A DNA stretch of 64,000 bases, taken from contig NZ_CP029043.1 of the NCBI RefSeq assembly GCF_003074055.1, positions 310,001-374,000 on the forward strand, written 5' to 3'. Below the pieces are notes generated by a model, which was not told where the DNA came from, searched no databases, and saw only the letters and a program-made list of their open reading frames with translations. This DNA is from Streptomyces nigra (lineage in GTDB: Bacteria > Actinomycetota > Actinomycetes > Streptomycetales > Streptomycetaceae). The first letter of the stretch is position 1, and each line of letters opens with the position of its first letter. Of this stretch, positions 12,272-21,281 are shown piece after piece. The translations under genes and the position numbers were made by a program.

Positions 12272-13342
12272 TCAGCCCGCCGTGCCGGGGATCTGCTTGT
12301 TGGCGTCGACGACGGCGCGGCGGGTGATCGCGCTGGTGAAAGTGACCGTGCCCACCTTGAACGGGCTGTCCGCCACCGACTTGACCACGACGATCCGCTC
12401 GCCGAGGAAGCGCAGTGTCTTCTTGTCGAAGATCCACTCGACGCGCTCGCCTCCGGTGGCGTCCTCCCGGGCGATGGCCACCCCGTGGCGGCCCATGGCG
12501 TCGACGGCGTCTTTCACGGCGACGACCCCGGGGATCTTCGCGGCGGCCTTGTAGAGGGCCGCGCTGACCTCGGCGGGCGGGTAGCTCTCGGTCAGCAGAT
12601 CGCCGATGGCCACGAACGCGGCCTGGTCGCGCGGCACTTCGTGGTCCCGGGCGGCGTCCGACTCGCGGTAGATGTGGCGCAGCAGCGCGTCGGGGTCGGT
12701 GGGCAGCGCGGCGAGGACGTCGTAGGCCCCGGCCAACCTGACCTTGCTGGCCAGGGTGATGCCCTCGTCGCCGGTCCGGCCGGGCTCGATCAGCCAGCCG
12801 TCCTTGCCGTCGAGGGAGTTCCACACCCTGCGGGGGTGCAGCTCCTCGCTGACCACCGTGGTGGTGTCGCCGACGGACTTGGGGTAGGTGCTGGCCACCT
12901 GCGACTCGATGTAGATGTACTGGCCCTTTTGCGGGGCGGGCGCGGAGGTGTCCGCGGCGGCGAGGGAGATCTGGTCGAGCAGCCGGGGTGCGCCCTTGGC
13001 GTCGACGGCGCCGACGGTGGTGGTCAGGGCGGGCCCGGTGGCCAGGACGGTCCTGCCGTCGTCCGGGGCCCCCGAGGTGAGGGCAAAGGCGCCCGCGACC
13101 GCTCCGGCCAGCGCCAGGGCGGCGGCCGGCAGCAGGACCGTACGGCGCAGGAACGGGTTGGGGCGGCGCTTCGGGGCCTCCGGGCGGGTGGTGGTGCGCA
13201 GGTCTTCGTGGATCTGGGCCATCAACTGCTCCTTGTGGAACTGGTGGCGGCCCGCCGGCAGATCCCGCTCGACACAGGGCAGCAGGCTCTGCGTCTCCGT
13301 CCACTCAGCCGGGTGCGGCCGGTGGGAGGGGCTGGCGTTCAT
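12272..13342 (-). CDS. CU044_5270 family membrane-anchored protein
   Basis: A 356-residue protein of the CU044_5270 family. The first ~65 residues are cytosolic and basic, followed by one transmembrane segment (TVLLPAAALALAGAVAGAFALT, residues ~69-90). The remainder is extracytoplasmic and mixed alpha/beta. Its ATG overlaps the TGA of the ECF sigma gene (13339-13342), so the two are translationally coupled. Members are regularly encoded beside ECF sigma factors and are presumed, without direct proof here, to act as anti-sigma or envelope-sensing partners. No zinc-binding HxxxCxxC anti-sigma motif is visible. It is followed by 256 bases of upstream sequence of the FG-GAP operon. Confidence 0.88.
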   Translation of the reverse strand: MNASPSHRPHPAEWTETQSLLPCVERDLPAGRHQFHKEQLMAQIHEDLRTTTRPEAPKRRPNPFLRRTVLLPAAALALAGAVAGAFALTSGAPDDGRTVLATGPALTTTVGAVDAKGAPRLLDQISLAAADTSAPAPQKGQYIYIESQVASTYPKSVGDTTTVVSEELHPRRVWNSLDGKDGWLIEPGRTGDEGITLASKVRLAGAYDVLAALPTDPDALLRHIYRESDAARDHEVPRDQAAFVAIGDLLTESYPPAEVSAALYKAAAKIPGVVAVKDAVDAMGRHGVAIAREDATGGERVEWIFDKKTLRFLGERIVVVKSVADSPFKVGTVTFTSAITRRAVVDANKQIPGTAG

Positions 13343-14022
13343 CGGGTTCCTTCCTGTGCGGACCGGACCGTGTATCCGCGGTCATCCTGTATCTGCCGGT
13401 TTGCGGGGGTGGGTTCCCGTTTTTCGTGGAGCAGTTGCGCGTCGGTGAGTTTGCGCAGCCTGCCGCGGGCGCGGGACAGGCGGGAGCGGACGGTCCCGAC
13501 GGGGATCCCGAGGACGCGCGCCACCTCGGCGTACGCCATCCCCTCGTGCAGACACAGGGTCAGCACCTCGCGCTCGGGGCGTTTGAGCAGGCTCAGTGCG
13601 GTCAGCGTGGCCTGGAGCGTGCGCCGGTCGTCCACGCGTCCGGCGATCGCCTCGGCGTGGTCCTCGACGTCCTCCATCGCCGCCGCGGCCGCGCTCACGG
13701 CGGCGCGGTAGCGGCGGTCGCCGCGGTGGTGGGAGCGGGCCACGTTGGTGGCGATGCCGAGCAACCACGGCCGCAGCGTGCCGCCTTCGGCGTCGACCGT
13801 GTCCCGGCGCCGCCAGGCCTCCATGAACGTCGTCGACATGACGTCCTCGGCCGTCGACCAGTCGGCGGTCAGGCGGAAGGCGTGGTTGTACACCGCGCGG
13901 GCGCACTCGTCGAAAAGTTCCGCGAAGGCATCCGGGTCCCCGTTGCGCACCCGCGCTCGTCTGTCTGTCGTCACGTCCTGAACTGTCGGCCCGTGCGGCG
14001 GAGTTCCCATGACCTGCGTCAC
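13339..14022 (-). CDS. ECF-type RNA polymerase sigma factor
   Basis: A 227-residue ECF sigma factor. Region 2 is AFAELFDECARAVYNHAFRLTADWSTAEDVMSTTFMEAWRRRD, and region 4 is LTALSLLKRPEREVLTLCLHEGMAYAEVARVLGIPVGTVRSRLSRAR. The alanine-rich linker between them is normal. The gene overlaps the start of the CU044_5270 gene by four bases (ATGA), the usual sign of a sigma factor with a co-translated membrane partner. The start is uncertain: ATG 14022, GTG codons or ATG slightly downstream are all in frame. It is transcribed away from the broken membrane-protein gene at 14118. Target promoters cannot be inferred. Confidence 0.93.
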   Translation of the reverse strand: MTQVMGTPPHGPTVQDVTTDRRARVRNGDPDAFAELFDECARAVYNHAFRLTADWSTAEDVMSTTFMEAWRRRDTVDAEGGTLRPWLLGIATNVARSHHRGDRRYRAAVSAAAAAMEDVEDHAEAIAGRVDDRRTLQATLTALSLLKRPEREVLTLCLHEGMAYAEVARVLGIPVGTVRSRLSRARGRLRKLTDAQLLHEKREPTPANRQIQDDRGYTVRSAQEGTR

Positions 14023-14117
14023 ACCTGGCCTTCCTGTCTCGTCGTACCGCCCGTGTATCCCCGGCCGGCCGGTCCGGAAGCGGAACCGGGCGGACGGGTG
14101 AGGGCGTCGCAGCCAGC

Positions 14118-15130
14118 ATGAAGGATCACCCGGCCCCCCACCGCGGTCGTGTCGTGGTCCTCGTGACGGAGGCCGCGCGGACCACCGTGCGCGCCGGCCG
14201 CCCCATGCTCGGTTCTGCTCTTCTCGCGTGCGCGGGGGCGCTGTTCGTCGGCGGGGGTGTGGTGGCCGGTGCGTTCGCCGCGTCCTGGGGGCTCTTTCTG
14301 CAGGCCAGGGGGGACGCCGAGTTCAGCATCGCGTCGGAGGACTCCTATGTCGCGTACGCCGACCAGTGGGACGGCCTGGTCCGCGTCGCCCTGGTCGCGT
14401 TCCCCCTGCTGCTCCTGGTCGCCATGACCTGCGTCCCCTGGCTGCTCACCGCCCAGGCCGTGATCGTCGCGCACACCCGGCGACGGTCCGGCGGACTCCC
14501 CCTGCGCGCCGTGTGGGACCGCTCGCGTGGGCACCTCGGCGCCGCCCTCCGCGTGCAGGCGCTGACGGTGGCGTGCGCCGTCGGCCCCGCGCTCGCCGGT
14601 CTGGCCGTGCTGGTCGCGGTGGAGGAGGAGCTGGTGCCGGGCATGGTCCGGCCGACCTGTCACGACCCGGCGACCGTGCAGTTCATCCTCGTCGGCCGGA
14701 TCCTGCCCGTGCTGATCTGGGCGGGCGGGCTCGTCCTTCTGGGCCGTTTCTCCCTGGCGACCGCCATCCGGGTGGCGGACGGTCGCTCGGCCACCGCCGC
14801 CATGCGCCGCTCCTGGACCCTCACCCGCGCGGCCCGCTCCCGGACCACGGGGCTCTGACTGCTGGGTCTCGGTGTCCCGCGGTCGCCTTCACACTGCTGA
14901 AGTGGCTCGGCACGTACGCCGCGCACGGGGCGGGGCTGCTCATGGTGGCCACCACCGACGACAACGTCTGGGTCACCGGTGTCCTCGTCCTCATCGTGCC
15001 GGCGGCGGTGGCGCTGGTCCTGCTGCCCCCGGCGCCGGCACCGGCCGGCATCCTGCCGGCCTGTCTGCGCGAACAGCTCGACCACGATCCCGAGGCGGCC
15101 AGGGTGCCGTCATGGGCGTCCGTCGAATGA
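14118..15130 (+). pseudogene. Multi-pass membrane protein gene broken by nonsense and frameshift lesions
   Basis: The frame from ATG 14118 encodes 246 residues with several hydrophobic segments (PMLGSALLACAGALFVGGGVVA, VALVAFPLLLLVAMTCVPWLL, VGRILPVLIWAGGLVLLG) and stops at TGA 14856-14858. The protein resumes in another frame as VAFTLLKWLGTYAAHGAGLL, followed by a last membrane segment, and ends at 15130. A TGG-to-TGA change plus a two-base CG duplication near 14880 would explain the break; undoing both gives a continuous GLWLLGLGVPVAFTLLKWLG. The intact protein would have about 337 residues and six membrane helices. Its function is unknown. A sequencing error is possible for the frameshift but would not explain both lesions. 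Confidence 0.72.
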
Positions 15131-15263
15131 GAACGCCAGGACCGTCTGACTCCCTGTCACGGTCACGGAGTGCGAGCGCCGCCCGCCTGTGGTGAGCTGA
15201 TCAGGTCGAGCCGGCTCCGTGCGTGGGAGGCCGCCGCGCCCCGGCGACCCAGGGAAGGGCGGA

Positions 15264-16475
15264 ATGACGGAACCCAGGCAGCGGAGTTTCCCTTGGTACG
15301 TCGTCGCGGCCGTGGTGTTCGCCGTGGGCATGGCCGGCACCACACTGCCCACCCCGCTGTACGGGCTGTACCGCGAGGAGATCGGCTTCTCGCAGTTCCT
15401 GATCACGGTGATCTTCGCCGTGTACGCCGTCGGGGTCATCGTCGCCCTGCTGCTGGCCGGCAACTTCTCCGACGTGCTGGGCCGCCGGCCGATCATCTTC
15501 ACCGCGCTCGTACTGTCGGTCCTCTCCGCGCTCTGCTTCCTCTTCGAGGACGGACTCCCGCTGCTGTTCGTGGGCCGGGTGTTCTCGGGGTTCGCGGCCG
15601 GGCTGCTCAGCGGCGCCGCCACGGCGGCCGTCACCGACCTGGCCCGCCCCGACGAGCGGGCGCGAGCCGCGTTCGCGGCCACCGCGGCCAACATGGGCGG
15701 GCTGGGGTGCGGACCGCTGCTGGCCGGGGTCCTCGCCGAGTACGCCCCGCATCCCCTGCGGCTGCCCTATCTGGTCCATATCGGCATGCTGGCGGTCGCC
15801 ATGGTCCTGGTCGCGGCCCTGCCCGAGTCCGTGCACCGGCCCGTTCCGCGCCCGCCTCTGCGTCCCGAGGGCATGGTCGTGCCGCCACAGACGCGGTCCG
15901 TCTTCGTGCCGGCCGGGCTGGCTTCGTTCGCCGGTTTCTCGGTGCTGGGGCTGTTCACCGCCGTCGCCCCGTCGTTCGCCGCGCAGTACCTGGGCGTCGA
16001 CAACCTGGCCGTGGCCGGTGCGATCGTGCTGACGGTGTTCCTGGCCTCCACCGCCGGGCAGCTGACGGGCCGTACGGGTCCGGGCCGCGCCCTGCCGCTG
16101 GGCTGCGCCATCCTGATCGCCGGGTGCGTGCTCATCGGCAGTTCCCTCCTCGCGGAGTCCCTGTGGGTGCTGATCGCGGGCGCCGTCGTCGCCGGGATCG
16201 GGCAGGGCATGTCGTTCCGCGCGTCGGTCGCCGGGGTGGCGCGGGCAGCGCCCGAGGAGCAGCGCGGCGCGACGATCTCCGCGCTCTTCGTCGCCGCCTA
16301 CGTCGGCATCTCGCTGCCGGTGGTCGGCATCGGCGCCCTGTCCGTCCCGCTCGGGCTGAGGAGCGCGGGGCTGATCTTCGTCGGGTGCGTCATCGTCGTC
16401 GCGGCGGCGGTGACGGTCCATCTGGCCCGGCGCAGCAGCGTCACCGAGCCGCGTACCGACACGGTCGGCCGGTGA
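15264..16475 (+). CDS. MFS transporter
   Basis: A 403-residue major facilitator with 12 predicted membrane segments. The first begins WYVVAAVVFAVGMAGTTL. The family A motif is visible between helices 2 and 3 as GNFSDVLGRRP. The sequence ends with a basic cytosolic tail. The ATG at 15264 is chosen because GGGAAGG precedes it; an upstream GTG at 15219 would add a non-conserved stretch. It resembles drug-efflux-type MFS proteins of the YbjJ/arabinose-efflux group. The substrate is unknown. No regulator is adjacent; the neighbours are the broken membrane-protein gene and cydA. Confidence 0.9.
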   Translation: MTEPRQRSFPWYVVAAVVFAVGMAGTTLPTPLYGLYREEIGFSQFLITVIFAVYAVGVIVALLLAGNFSDVLGRRPIIFTALVLSVLSALCFLFEDGLPLLFVGRVFSGFAAGLLSGAATAAVTDLARPDERARAAFAATAANMGGLGCGPLLAGVLAEYAPHPLRLPYLVHIGMLAVAMVLVAALPESVHRPVPRPPLRPEGMVVPPQTRSVFVPAGLASFAGFSVLGLFTAVAPSFAAQYLGVDNLAVAGAIVLTVFLASTAGQLTGRTGPGRALPLGCAILIAGCVLIGSSLLAESLWVLIAGAVVAGIGQGMSFRASVAGVARAAPEEQRGATISALFVAAYVGISLPVVGIGALSVPLGLRSAGLIFVGCVIVVAAAVTVHLARRSSVTEPRTDTVGR

Positions 16476-16564
16476 GCCCGGACCGGAGCGGCACGCCGGG
16501 TCGCCGCGCCCGAGGGACCGCGGCACGGCAGTGCCCGTGACCTAGCATGACCGAGGAAATAAAA

Positions 16565-16580
16565 GTGACATTTCGGTCAC
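16565..16580. promoter_or_regulatory. Candidate Crp/Fnr-family operator upstream of cydAB
   Basis: A perfect palindrome GTGAC-ATTTCG-GTCAC lies 66 bases before the cydA ATG. Actinobacterial Crp-type regulators bind GTGA/TCAC half-sites, and cyd operons are known Crp targets in mycobacteria. The match is visible in the sequence; the regulator is inferred. Confidence 0.5.
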
Positions 16581-16645
16581 GGTGCCGTGCCCCCTCGTGA
16601 GGCGGGGCGCCGTTCCGCACCCGCGAGTCCGGACGAAAAGACACG

Positions 16646-18079
16646 ATGCTCACACTCGACGCGGTCCTCAACGGTCTCGCCACCGCTGCGGACGAGCCCG
16701 CCCAATTACTCCCCGCCCGCCAGCAGATGGCCTTCACGCTCGGCTTCCACATCATCCTGGTCCCGTTCGGCGTGGCCCTGACCAGCCTCACCCTCATCGC
16801 CCACTACCGGGGCCTGCGGCGTGGCGACTCCACCGCCCTGCTGCTGGCCCGGCGCTGGTCGAAGGCGGCGGCCGTCCTGTTCGCCGTCGGTGCGGTCACC
16901 GGGACCGTTCTCACCTTCGAACTGGGCGTGCTGTGGCCCGGGTTGATGGGGACCTACGGGGCGGCGTTCGGCTTTCCCTTCTCCATCGAGGGCCTGTTCT
17001 TCTTCCTCGAGGCGATCTTCGTCTCGATCTACATCTACGGCTGGAACCGGCTGCCCCCATGGGGGCACTTCTGGACCGGGGTGCCGGTCTCCCTGTCCGG
17101 CATCGGCGGCACCGCCTCCGTCGTCGCCGCCAACAGCTGGATGAACCAGCCGGGCGGCATCACGATGCGTGACGGGAAGGTCGTCGACGTCCGGCCGTCC
17201 GAGGTGTTCTTCAACGGCGCGTTCTGGGGCGAGACCATCCACATGCTGCTGGCCGCGTACATCGTGGCCGGCTTCACCGTCGCCAGTGTGTACGCCGTGG
17301 GCCTGCTGCGGGGCCGGGACAACGGCTACCACCGCACCGGGTTCCTCATCGGCTTCGTCACGGCGGCCTGTCTGATGCCCATCCAGCTGTTCGTGGGCGA
17401 CACGCTCGCCCGAGACGTCTTCAACGACGAACCCGCCAAGTTCGCCGCCATCGAGATGGTGCCGACCACCGACGACCACGTCCCGGAGACGCTGGGCGGC
17501 GTCCTGATCGACGGCGAGGTCCGCTACGGCTGGCAGATCCCCGACCTCGGCTCGATCCTGGCCGACTTCTCGCCGTCCACGACGATCAAGGGGCTCGACG
17601 CGATCCCCGCCGACGTACGGCCCAGCGACCGCACCGTGAGCATCGTCCACCTCGCCTTCGACGTCATGGTCGGCACGGGCACCCTGCTGGCGCTGCTCGC
17701 CGCGTGGTTCGCCTGGCTCTGGTACCGGCACCGGCAGGTGCCGCGGAACCGCTGGTTCCTGCGCGCCTGCGCCGTCAGCGGCCTCGTCGCCGTGATCTGC
17801 CTGGAGAGCGGGTGGGTCGTCACCGAGGTGGGGCGGCAGCCGTGGACCGTCGTCGGCCTGCTGCTGACCAAGGACGCGGTCACCACCGAAGGCAACATCT
17901 GGGCGCTGTTCGCATGCGTACTCGCTCTGTACTGCGCGGTCGCCGCGGCGGCGATCTGGGTGCTGCGCTCGATGCGGCGGCGCTGGCGCGCCGAAGGGGA
18001 CGACAACGTCACCGTGCCCTACGGCCCGGCGCCCGAGCCCGAGCCCGTGGCCGCCCGGCCGGGACCGAGGGAGCAGTAG
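16646..18079 (+). CDS. cydA: Cytochrome bd quinol oxidase subunit I
   Basis: A 477-residue subunit I of the cytochrome bd terminal oxidase. Near the N-terminus, LPARQQMAFTLGFHIILVPFG carries the haem-ligand His34. The core includes GTVLTFELGVLWPGLMGTYG, GFPFSIEGLFFFLEAIFVSIYIYGWNRL and NSWMNQPGG, and the late WVVTEVGRQPW motif is intact. The periplasmic Q-loop is of the short type. It oxidises quinol and reduces O2 with high affinity at the cell membrane. cydB begins at the next base, 18080. There is no cydDC transporter pair in the window. A Crp-like palindrome lies upstream. Confidence 0.97.
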   Translation: MLTLDAVLNGLATAADEPAQLLPARQQMAFTLGFHIILVPFGVALTSLTLIAHYRGLRRGDSTALLLARRWSKAAAVLFAVGAVTGTVLTFELGVLWPGLMGTYGAAFGFPFSIEGLFFFLEAIFVSIYIYGWNRLPPWGHFWTGVPVSLSGIGGTASVVAANSWMNQPGGITMRDGKVVDVRPSEVFFNGAFWGETIHMLLAAYIVAGFTVASVYAVGLLRGRDNGYHRTGFLIGFVTAACLMPIQLFVGDTLARDVFNDEPAKFAAIEMVPTTDDHVPETLGGVLIDGEVRYGWQIPDLGSILADFSPSTTIKGLDAIPADVRPSDRTVSIVHLAFDVMVGTGTLLALLAAWFAWLWYRHRQVPRNRWFLRACAVSGLVAVICLESGWVVTEVGRQPWTVVGLLLTKDAVTTEGNIWALFACVLALYCAVAAAAIWVLRSMRRRWRAEGDDNVTVPYGPAPEPEPVAARPGPREQ

Positions 18080-19075
18080 ATGCAGGACACCGTCGCCATC
18101 CTCCTGTTCGTCGGCGTGATCGCCTACGCCCTGCTCGGCGGGGCCGACTTCGGGGCCGGGTTCTGGGACCTCACCGCCGGGGGCGCCGAGCGGGGCCGCC
18201 GCCCCCGGCACCTCATCGACACCTCCATCGGCCCCGTGTGGGAGGCCAACCACACCTGGCTCATCTACTGCCTGGTCATCCTCTGGTCCGGATTCCCCAC
18301 CGCGTTCACCGCGATCACCACCACGCTGTATCTGCCGCTGATCCTGGCCGGCCTGGGGATCGTGCTGCGCGGAGCCGCGTTCGCCTTCCGCCACAACGCC
18401 ATGCGCACCCCCGAACAGCGGCTGTACGGCGCTCTGTTCGCGGTGTCCAGCGTCCTGACGCCGTACAGCTTCGGCGCCATCGCCGGTGCCATCGCCTCCG
18501 GGCGTGTCCCCACGGGCGGCAACGGCAACGCGGTGGCCGGCTGGAACCATCCGACCTCCCACCTGGGCGGGATCCTGGCCGTCGTGGTGTGCGCCTACCT
18601 GGCCGCCGTGTACCTGCACGTGGAGGCGCGGCGTGCGGACGACCCCGGGCTGGCCCGGTACTTCCGCGACCGGGGGCTCGCCGCGGGCGTGGCGGCGGGC
18701 GCGGTGTCCGTCGCCGGCATCTTCGTCCTGCACTCCGACGCCGAACGGCTGTTCCACGACCTCAGCCATGTCGCCCTGCCGCTGGTCATCGGTGCCGCGG
18801 TGTGCGGCATCGCCTGCATGCTTCTGCTGCTCACCGACCGAAGGGTCCTGCTGCGGCAGACGGCCGCGGCGGCCGTCGCGCTCGTGGTGTGCGGGTGGGG
18901 TGTCGCCCAGTACCCGTACCTCCTCGGCACCCACCTGACCCTCGACGAGGCCGCCTCACCCCGGGCCACGCTGCAGGTGCTGATCGTCGTCGCGTGCGTC
19001 GCCGGGGTCACGGTCCTTCCGTCCCTGATCCTGCTGTTCCGGCTGGCGGGGCGGGGCCGTCTCACGATCCACTGA
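18080..19075 (+). CDS. cydB: Cytochrome bd quinol oxidase subunit II
   Basis: A 331-residue subunit II of cytochrome bd oxidase, with the family start LLFVGVIAYALLGGADFGAGFWDL and the conserved IGPVWEANHTWLIYCLVILWSGFP. Eight or nine membrane helices are predicted and no haem ligands are expected. It begins directly after the cydA stop codon, so the two are translated from one mRNA. The 3' end is 26 bases from the convergent universal-stress-protein gene, leaving no room for a separate long terminator. Confidence 0.97.
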   Translation: MQDTVAILLFVGVIAYALLGGADFGAGFWDLTAGGAERGRRPRHLIDTSIGPVWEANHTWLIYCLVILWSGFPTAFTAITTTLYLPLILAGLGIVLRGAAFAFRHNAMRTPEQRLYGALFAVSSVLTPYSFGAIAGAIASGRVPTGGNGNAVAGWNHPTSHLGGILAVVVCAYLAAVYLHVEARRADDPGLARYFRDRGLAAGVAAGAVSVAGIFVLHSDAERLFHDLSHVALPLVIGAAVCGIACMLLLLTDRRVLLRQTAAAAVALVVCGWGVAQYPYLLGTHLTLDEAASPRATLQVLIVVACVAGVTVLPSLILLFRLAGRGRLTIH

Positions 19076-19101
19076 GGGGGGTGTTGTCTCAGGCCCGCGT
19101 C

Positions 19102-20007
19102 TCAGTCGTGTGCGACGACGGCGACGGGGGCGGTGGCGTGATGCATGACCGCGTGAGTGACCGCGCCGATGTGGATGCCGACGGGGCTGCGGCGCACCCG
19201 GCGGCCGACGACCACGAGGGAGGCGTCGCGGGCCGCGTCGATGAGATGGTTCGCGGGGCTGCCGAGCCGGGACCGTTCGGTCACCTCGACGTCCGGGTAC
19301 TTCTCCCGCCACGGCCGCAGCACCTCGGTGAGGGCGGCGGCCCGCTCACGGCTCATCTCCTCGCGGGGGTCGACACCGGCGGCCAGGCGGTAGACGTACG
19401 ACGGCGGGAGGTTCCAGCCGGCGACGACGGTGAGCGTGGCCTCGCGGCGCCGGGCCTCGTCGAACGCGAAGGAGAGGACCGTGTCGTCAGGGTTCCCGGT
19501 GTCCAGGCCCAGGACGACGGGCCGGAAGCCGGTGGCGGCGGACGGGATGCCGGCGGGGTCCTTCATGTGCTCGTCGGCGGCCTGTTCGCCCGCCCGGACC
19601 AGCACCACGGGCACCTTCGCGCGGGCGACGACCGACTGGCCGACGGAGCCGACCAGGAAGCCCGTGAGGCCGCTCAGGGCACGCGAGCCCAGCACCAGCA
19701 GTTCCGCGTCCCGAGAGGCTTCGAGCAGCACCTCCGCCGGAGCCCCGGCCCGCTGTTCGGTGATCACCTCGACACCGGGGTGCCGCAGCCTCAGCCCCTC
19801 GGCGGCGTCCCGGGGGATCCGCTCGCTCCAGTGCTGGTGCGTCTCGGCGCCGAGGAGCGGGGCCTGTGCCATCGGCTCCGGGACCGGCTGCCACACGTGG
19901 ACCAGCCGTACCGGCACCTGGCGCAGCGTCGCCTCGCGGGCCGCCCACTCGGCGGCCGCCCGGCTCTCGCTCGAGCCGTCCAGTCCCACGGTGATCGTGC
20001 GGGCCAT
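19102..20007 (-). CDS. Universal stress protein, tandem UspA domains
   Basis: A 301-residue protein made of two UspA domains. The first starts RTITVGLDGSSESRAAAEWA and ends with the ATP-binding loop LVLGSRALSGLTGFLVGSVGQSVV. The second starts FRPVVLGLDTGNPDDTVLSF and ends LVVVGRRVRRSPVGIHIGAVTHAVMHHATAPVAVV. The second loop is less canonical. Such proteins bind ATP and respond to redox or hypoxia in actinobacteria, which suits the neighbouring cydAB. The ATG at 20007 has GAGGAGGAG just upstream; longer in-frame readings are not supported. Confidence 0.95.
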   Translation of the reverse strand: MARTITVGLDGSSESRAAAEWAAREATLRQVPVRLVHVWQPVPEPMAQAPLLGAETHQHWSERIPRDAAEGLRLRHPGVEVITEQRAGAPAEVLLEASRDAELLVLGSRALSGLTGFLVGSVGQSVVARAKVPVVLVRAGEQAADEHMKDPAGIPSAATGFRPVVLGLDTGNPDDTVLSFAFDEARRREATLTVVAGWNLPPSYVYRLAAGVDPREEMSRERAAALTEVLRPWREKYPDVEVTERSRLGSPANHLIDAARDASLVVVGRRVRRSPVGIHIGAVTHAVMHHATAPVAVVAHD

Positions 20008-20155
20008 GCCGATCTCCTCCTCGGTCCGCCGCCGTCTTTGCTTCCACCCTGTCTCGGGGCGGGGTCGTCGGGGAGGGGCCTGTGGTCCCGGAAGGGGGCC
20101 GATGGGCCCAAGGGCCTGACGGTGGCGGGGTCCCGGCCCGCGGTTGAATGGGCGG

Positions 20156-20731
20156 ATGGATGAGACCGCCGCACTGCGGCTCCGTCGGGCCGTCCGGCGT
20201 ATCGCGGAGTCCACCCGTGAACGTGCCGTCACAGGGGTCGGCCCGGAGGAAGCCGACGACGTGGCCGGGACGTTCGGCACGGACGGCGCCCTCGGCTTCG
20301 ACCCGTTCCCCTTTCTGCGGGCCCTGCACGAGGCCGGTTCACGGGCGGTGGTCGTCGGGCAGGTGGCCGGCATCCTGCACGGCTCGACGGAGCTGACGGG
20401 AGACCTCGACCTGCTGTGGGACGGGACGCCCGAGCAGGCGCGGGCGCTGCGCCGGGCCCTGGCCGCAGCGGGCTGCACGGACCTGCCCGGCCTGGACCGC
20501 CCGCAGGTGGTGTACCGGGTGACCGGCGCGAGCGGCGACCTCTGTACGTCCGCCCTGGCCTGGGGCGACATGGACGTGACGCCCTGCCTCGACCGGGCCG
20601 CGGTCACCCACGACCCGGCGGGTTTCGACATCCTCTACGCCGACCTGGACGACCTGATCCTCATGCGCCGCTCCCTGGGCCGTCCCAAGGACCGGCGCCG
20701 GGCGGCCGAACTGGAAAGCTTGCGCGCCTGA
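20156..20731 (+). CDS. Nucleotidyltransferase-fold protein
   Basis: A 191-residue protein with the minimal nucleotidyltransferase fold. AGSRAVVVGQVAGILHGSTELTGDLDLLWDG supplies the G-x-x-A-x-x-HG helix and the DLDLLWD strand with metal-binding acidic residues. Further Asp residues come in WGDMDVTPCLDRAAV and ILYADLDDLILMRRSLGRPKDRRRAAELE. The closing helix motif is common to AbiEii/MNT-like antitoxin or toxin nucleotidyltransferases. No partner gene is adjacent, so a toxin-antitoxin role is not supported. The ATG at 20156 is favoured over a TTG 12 bases earlier. Substrate unknown. Confidence 0.72.
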   Translation: MDETAALRLRRAVRRIAESTRERAVTGVGPEEADDVAGTFGTDGALGFDPFPFLRALHEAGSRAVVVGQVAGILHGSTELTGDLDLLWDGTPEQARALRRALAAAGCTDLPGLDRPQVVYRVTGASGDLCTSALAWGDMDVTPCLDRAAVTHDPAGFDILYADLDDLILMRRSLGRPKDRRRAAELESLRA

Positions 20732-20831
20732 ACCCCCTGATTGGCCGGTTACCGGCAAGCGCCCACGAGATCATCGAGTCGCGCCGCGATGTCGGCAAGG
20801 TGGTTCTGGTCCCCTGACGGGGCGGGCGGTC

Positions 20832-21254
20832 GTGACGTGGGGAGAGGATTGGATGGGCGGGACGGAGTCGGCTCGGGACGATGCTTTCGAGCCGGTCAGA
20901 CGGCATGGGCGGGACCCGTCGTACACCGTGGACGTGGGGCCCGGCTGGCGGCACTTGGTGCTGGAGTGCCATGAGGCGCTGGTCGCGGAGTTCCCGGAGT
21001 ACGAGATGCTGGCCGTGAAGCAGAAGTGGGGCGCCCTGGCCTTTCAGGCGTTTCCACGGCCGTGGCAGCCCGGTGGCAACTGGACTTCCGCCGAGCACGC
21101 GCGTCTGGACGCCATCATCGAGGCGTTCGCCCGTAGAAGCGAGGAGATCTGCGAGCGCTGCGGTGCGGCGGGGGCGCTGCGTGAGACGCGGCGCATCCAT
21201 CTGACGCTGTGTGACGCGTGCGAGGCGGCGGTTCCGGAACACGGGCATTTCTGA
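20832..21254 (+). CDS. Hypothetical protein with C-terminal zinc ribbon
   Basis: A 140-residue protein with no recognised enzymatic domain. Residues ~35-80 (GPGWRHLVLECHEALVAEFPEYEMLAVKQKWGALAF) are amphipathic and conserved in similar actinobacterial hypotheticals. The C-terminal third carries ERCGAAG and LCDACE, which together form a plausible CxxC-x(n)-CxxC-type zinc ribbon in spite of one Cys pair being incomplete. A GTG start at 20832 is used; ATG at 20853 (MGGTESARD) is an alternative. It precedes a convergent MerR gene. Confidence 0.6.
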   Translation: MTWGEDWMGGTESARDDAFEPVRRHGRDPSYTVDVGPGWRHLVLECHEALVAEFPEYEMLAVKQKWGALAFQAFPRPWQPGGNWTSAEHARLDAIIEAFARRSEEICERCGAAGALRETRRIHLTLCDACEAAVPEHGHF

Positions 21255-21281
21255 CGGTCCCCGATCGGCGCGGGAAACGCG

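Noticed and set aside
16706..18934. A minus-strand open frame of about 740 codons over cydAB.
   Set aside because: Antisense of highly conserved oxidase subunits with no supporting features.
20156..20731. Toxin-antitoxin system based on the nucleotidyltransferase fold.
   Set aside because: No adjacent HEPN, AbiEi or other partner gene is present.
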